Positions 62,240-64,000 of a stretch of 64,000 nt of DNA are shown piece by piece. Under the pieces are notes generated by a model. The model saw nothing but the letters and a program-made list of their open reading frames with translations, had not been told where the DNA came from and searched no databases. Numbering within the stretch: the first letter of the stretch is position 1; each line of letters begins with the position of its first letter. Source of the DNA: Apostichopus japonicus (Eukaryota > Echinodermata > Holothuroidea > Aspidochirotida > Stichopodidae); NCBI RefSeq assembly GCF_037975245.1, contig NC_092579.1, positions 9,667,001-9,731,000 on the forward strand, written 5' to 3'. Both the position numbers and the translations under genes were made by a program.

Positions 62240-62545
62240 CGCTATCCTATCATATAATAGTATCGCTTAGGCCTAACGATAGGCTAGCTCACGTAGGCAC
62301 TGGCGTCTATACTAGTTGGAATGCTAATCTAGGCCTAATATGATATTCACTAGACAACGTAAGTAAAGTAAGTCACTTTATATCTTCCGACAAAATACTA
62401 GGCCTAGCTGGTTGGGCCTAATTACTTTCTGGTTAAGGCTAGTACAGTTAGGCTAGGCCTAACTTAATTAGCCTAGCCTAGGCCTAAATGTCTTTAAATT
62501 CCTACCAGAGTAGCCTACCATAGCCTAGGCTATGCCATCTAGCAC
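62240..62545. repeat. TAGGCCTA-rich tract
   Basis: Dense overlapping occurrences of TAGGCCTA, CTAGGC and GCCTAG words, many palindromic. Similar but weaker tracts occur at 26800-27000, 28380-28690 and 63500-63670. Confidence 0.6.
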
Positions 62546-62658
62546 TTAACACTAACAGTAACACATCCTCAAGAAACTAACTCGCAGCCGGACAAATTAG
62601 CTTAGGATGAAAGCTCTCTCTCTTTCCTTTTTTTTTTTCCCATCATGACAGGCAAGGC

Positions 62659-62754
62659 CGTTGGTTTCTTCTCCAACTTTCAAGGATAAAAACGATAGTT
62701 TCCTCCCTGAAATTATTTTTAGGGGTTGAAACCAACGTTTTTCAGGGGAGGAAA
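62659..62754. repeat. Interleaved inverted repeats (A-B-A'-B')
   Basis: CGTTGGTTTC (62659-62668) pairs with GAAACCAACG (62728-62737). TTTCCTCCCTGAAA (62699-62712) pairs with TTTCAGGGGAGGAAA (62740-62754), with one extra G. The arms interleave, which as RNA is a pseudoknot topology. Confidence 0.6.
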
Positions 62755-62760
62755 GAAAGA

Positions 62761-64000
62761 CGGCTTGGCTGTGGAAAGAATTAATTTAGGTATAGTGAAG
62801 CAACTGTACGTAGTAAATGTGTCTTGTGATTTAGGAGAGTTTGGTGAAAGAAAGGAACATATTTCAAAGAGACACTTTTACTTGTAGTATATAATTGAAG
62901 AAATTGGTAAATAGGAAAACAAGGAGAGGAACCAAGGAGGGCATACCTACTGTATAGGCTAAATTGTCTATGTTATTTCATTCCCACAATGAATGCCATA
63001 CAAGCAAACAACCCATTACCACTATGAATTCCATGCATGTAAATTACCCCATGTTCGCATACAATCCTATGCAAACAATCCGGCCTATTCACAAACATTT
63101 TTTATCTTCCAATCACTGAACAGTTACACAAGGAAGATACCTGGTCACATTTTCTATTTTCATACTATCACAACTTTCTTTAGCTTACTCTACAAGAATA
63201 TGCAGTCTAGAGCCTACAGAACAACAGTCTCCTCCCTTGAAAATAGTATGTTAGTTTCCTTAACCATGTTATTTTTCACCCTTAACTTTACCTTTCTCCC
63301 TTTAAATCTTTTCTTACAGTTATTCCACTTACAACATCTATTCTTTCCACATAGCCTAGCCAATATGCCTCCCATGAAAAACCTTAGTTAACTCCCCTGG
63401 AAATGTTAGTTTCCAGTGAAAATGTACTTGACTCCCCTATGATGTAGGAGAGGTAAGTTACTCAACTTATAAGTGGGAGGAAAATAACGTTGTTAGGGGA
63501 GGGAACAAATGGCCCCAGGCTAGGCCTACCACCAAATGAAAATGGGAGACCTAGGCTAGCCTACCAAAGTGAAGGCTAGATAGAGATGAGGACGAACTAG
63601 CCTATCCTAGGCTTCTTATACAAGCAACGGTACTTTGTAAAATGAAATTCTCAAGCAATTAGGCCTAGCTCTGTGGTCTAATTGATGTTAGTGATGGTTC
63701 AAGTATGGAGAAAACTCTCCATGAAAGCTGATGTTACCTAGCATAGGCAACTAAATTGATAAACATGTATTAATTTGATCAACTAGCATAATTTTGACCT
63801 GAAGCTAGGCTTAACAGTATTGGTCCAACTCTCGGCATATCTTTATCAGATCATAGCCTTCTTTTGATGCCTAAGGCATGATTTTATGGTCTGCAGAACT
63901 GTTTCACTGAAACTTTGATTATTATTAAACCAAATTCAAACTTTGCTAAGTCAACCTCTCATTGTTGAGTAATTGTCTTTAATTTGGTTTTTAATTTGAA
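62761..64000. other. Noncoding stretch to window end
   Basis: The 132-codon ORF at 62993-63391 is Phe/Leu/His/Tyr-rich with no motif and looks like chance in a pyrimidine-rich strand. TAGGCCTA words are at 63500-63670. CTCCCCT/AGGGGAG words recur at 63393, 63432 and 63498. Confidence 0.4.

Noticed and set aside
62993-63391. 132-codon ORF
   Set aside because: Its composition follows the pyrimidine-rich strand, with no signal peptide, motif or splice context I can defend.

Overview
The window looks like nuclear DNA of a marine invertebrate, most likely a deuterostome such as an echinoderm. The grounds are intron-containing gene fragments with GT/AG boundaries, at least four copies of one CR1/Jockey-type LINE family, two tRNA-derived SINEs, and several tracts rich in TAGGCCTA-like words that I associate with echinoderm genomes. 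The species is inferred, not proven. There are no bacterial genes, operons or CRISPR arrays.

Layout. Positions 1-16183 are one tandem array of about 99 monomers of 165 bp, with eleven 152-bp variants. Read on the minus strand, each monomer has tRNA-like internal promoter boxes. The array has nested higher-order repeats and runs off the left edge. A 5'-truncated L1/Tx1-type LINE abuts its right end (16184-19120, minus). From 19655 to 26405 lie two head-to-tail truncated copies (plus) and one long copy (minus) of a CR1/Jockey-type LINE, with (TA)n tracts between them. 27050-28010 holds a tRNA SINE and a MITE-like inverted-repeat element.

29337-36034 contains exons of a broken integrase gene related to KRBA2/GIN1 proteins, followed by exons resembling a ubiquitin-specific protease. 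37065-41010 holds remnants of two other LINEs, a degenerate His-Me finger nuclease and a Mutator-like transposase. 41821-46260 is the most complete CR1/Jockey-type LINE (minus), with a three-CCHC ORF1 and an EN-RT ORF2, both damaged. A probable 968-bp solo LTR splits a 47-bp minisatellite at 46421-47675.

From about 49240 to 56016 on the plus strand lie six exons of the central and C-terminal half of adducin, a spectrin-actin capping protein. They keep correct order and mostly compatible splice phases but carry stops, frameshifts and a lost splice donor. The rest to 64000 is noncoding, with a foldback element, a SINE, several hairpins and an interleaved inverted repeat at 62659-62754.

No intact, confidently functional protein gene was found; the coding-like segments are retroelement ORFs or decayed host genes. 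Many single-base frameshifts fall in short homopolymers, so part of the damage may be sequencing error rather than biology.
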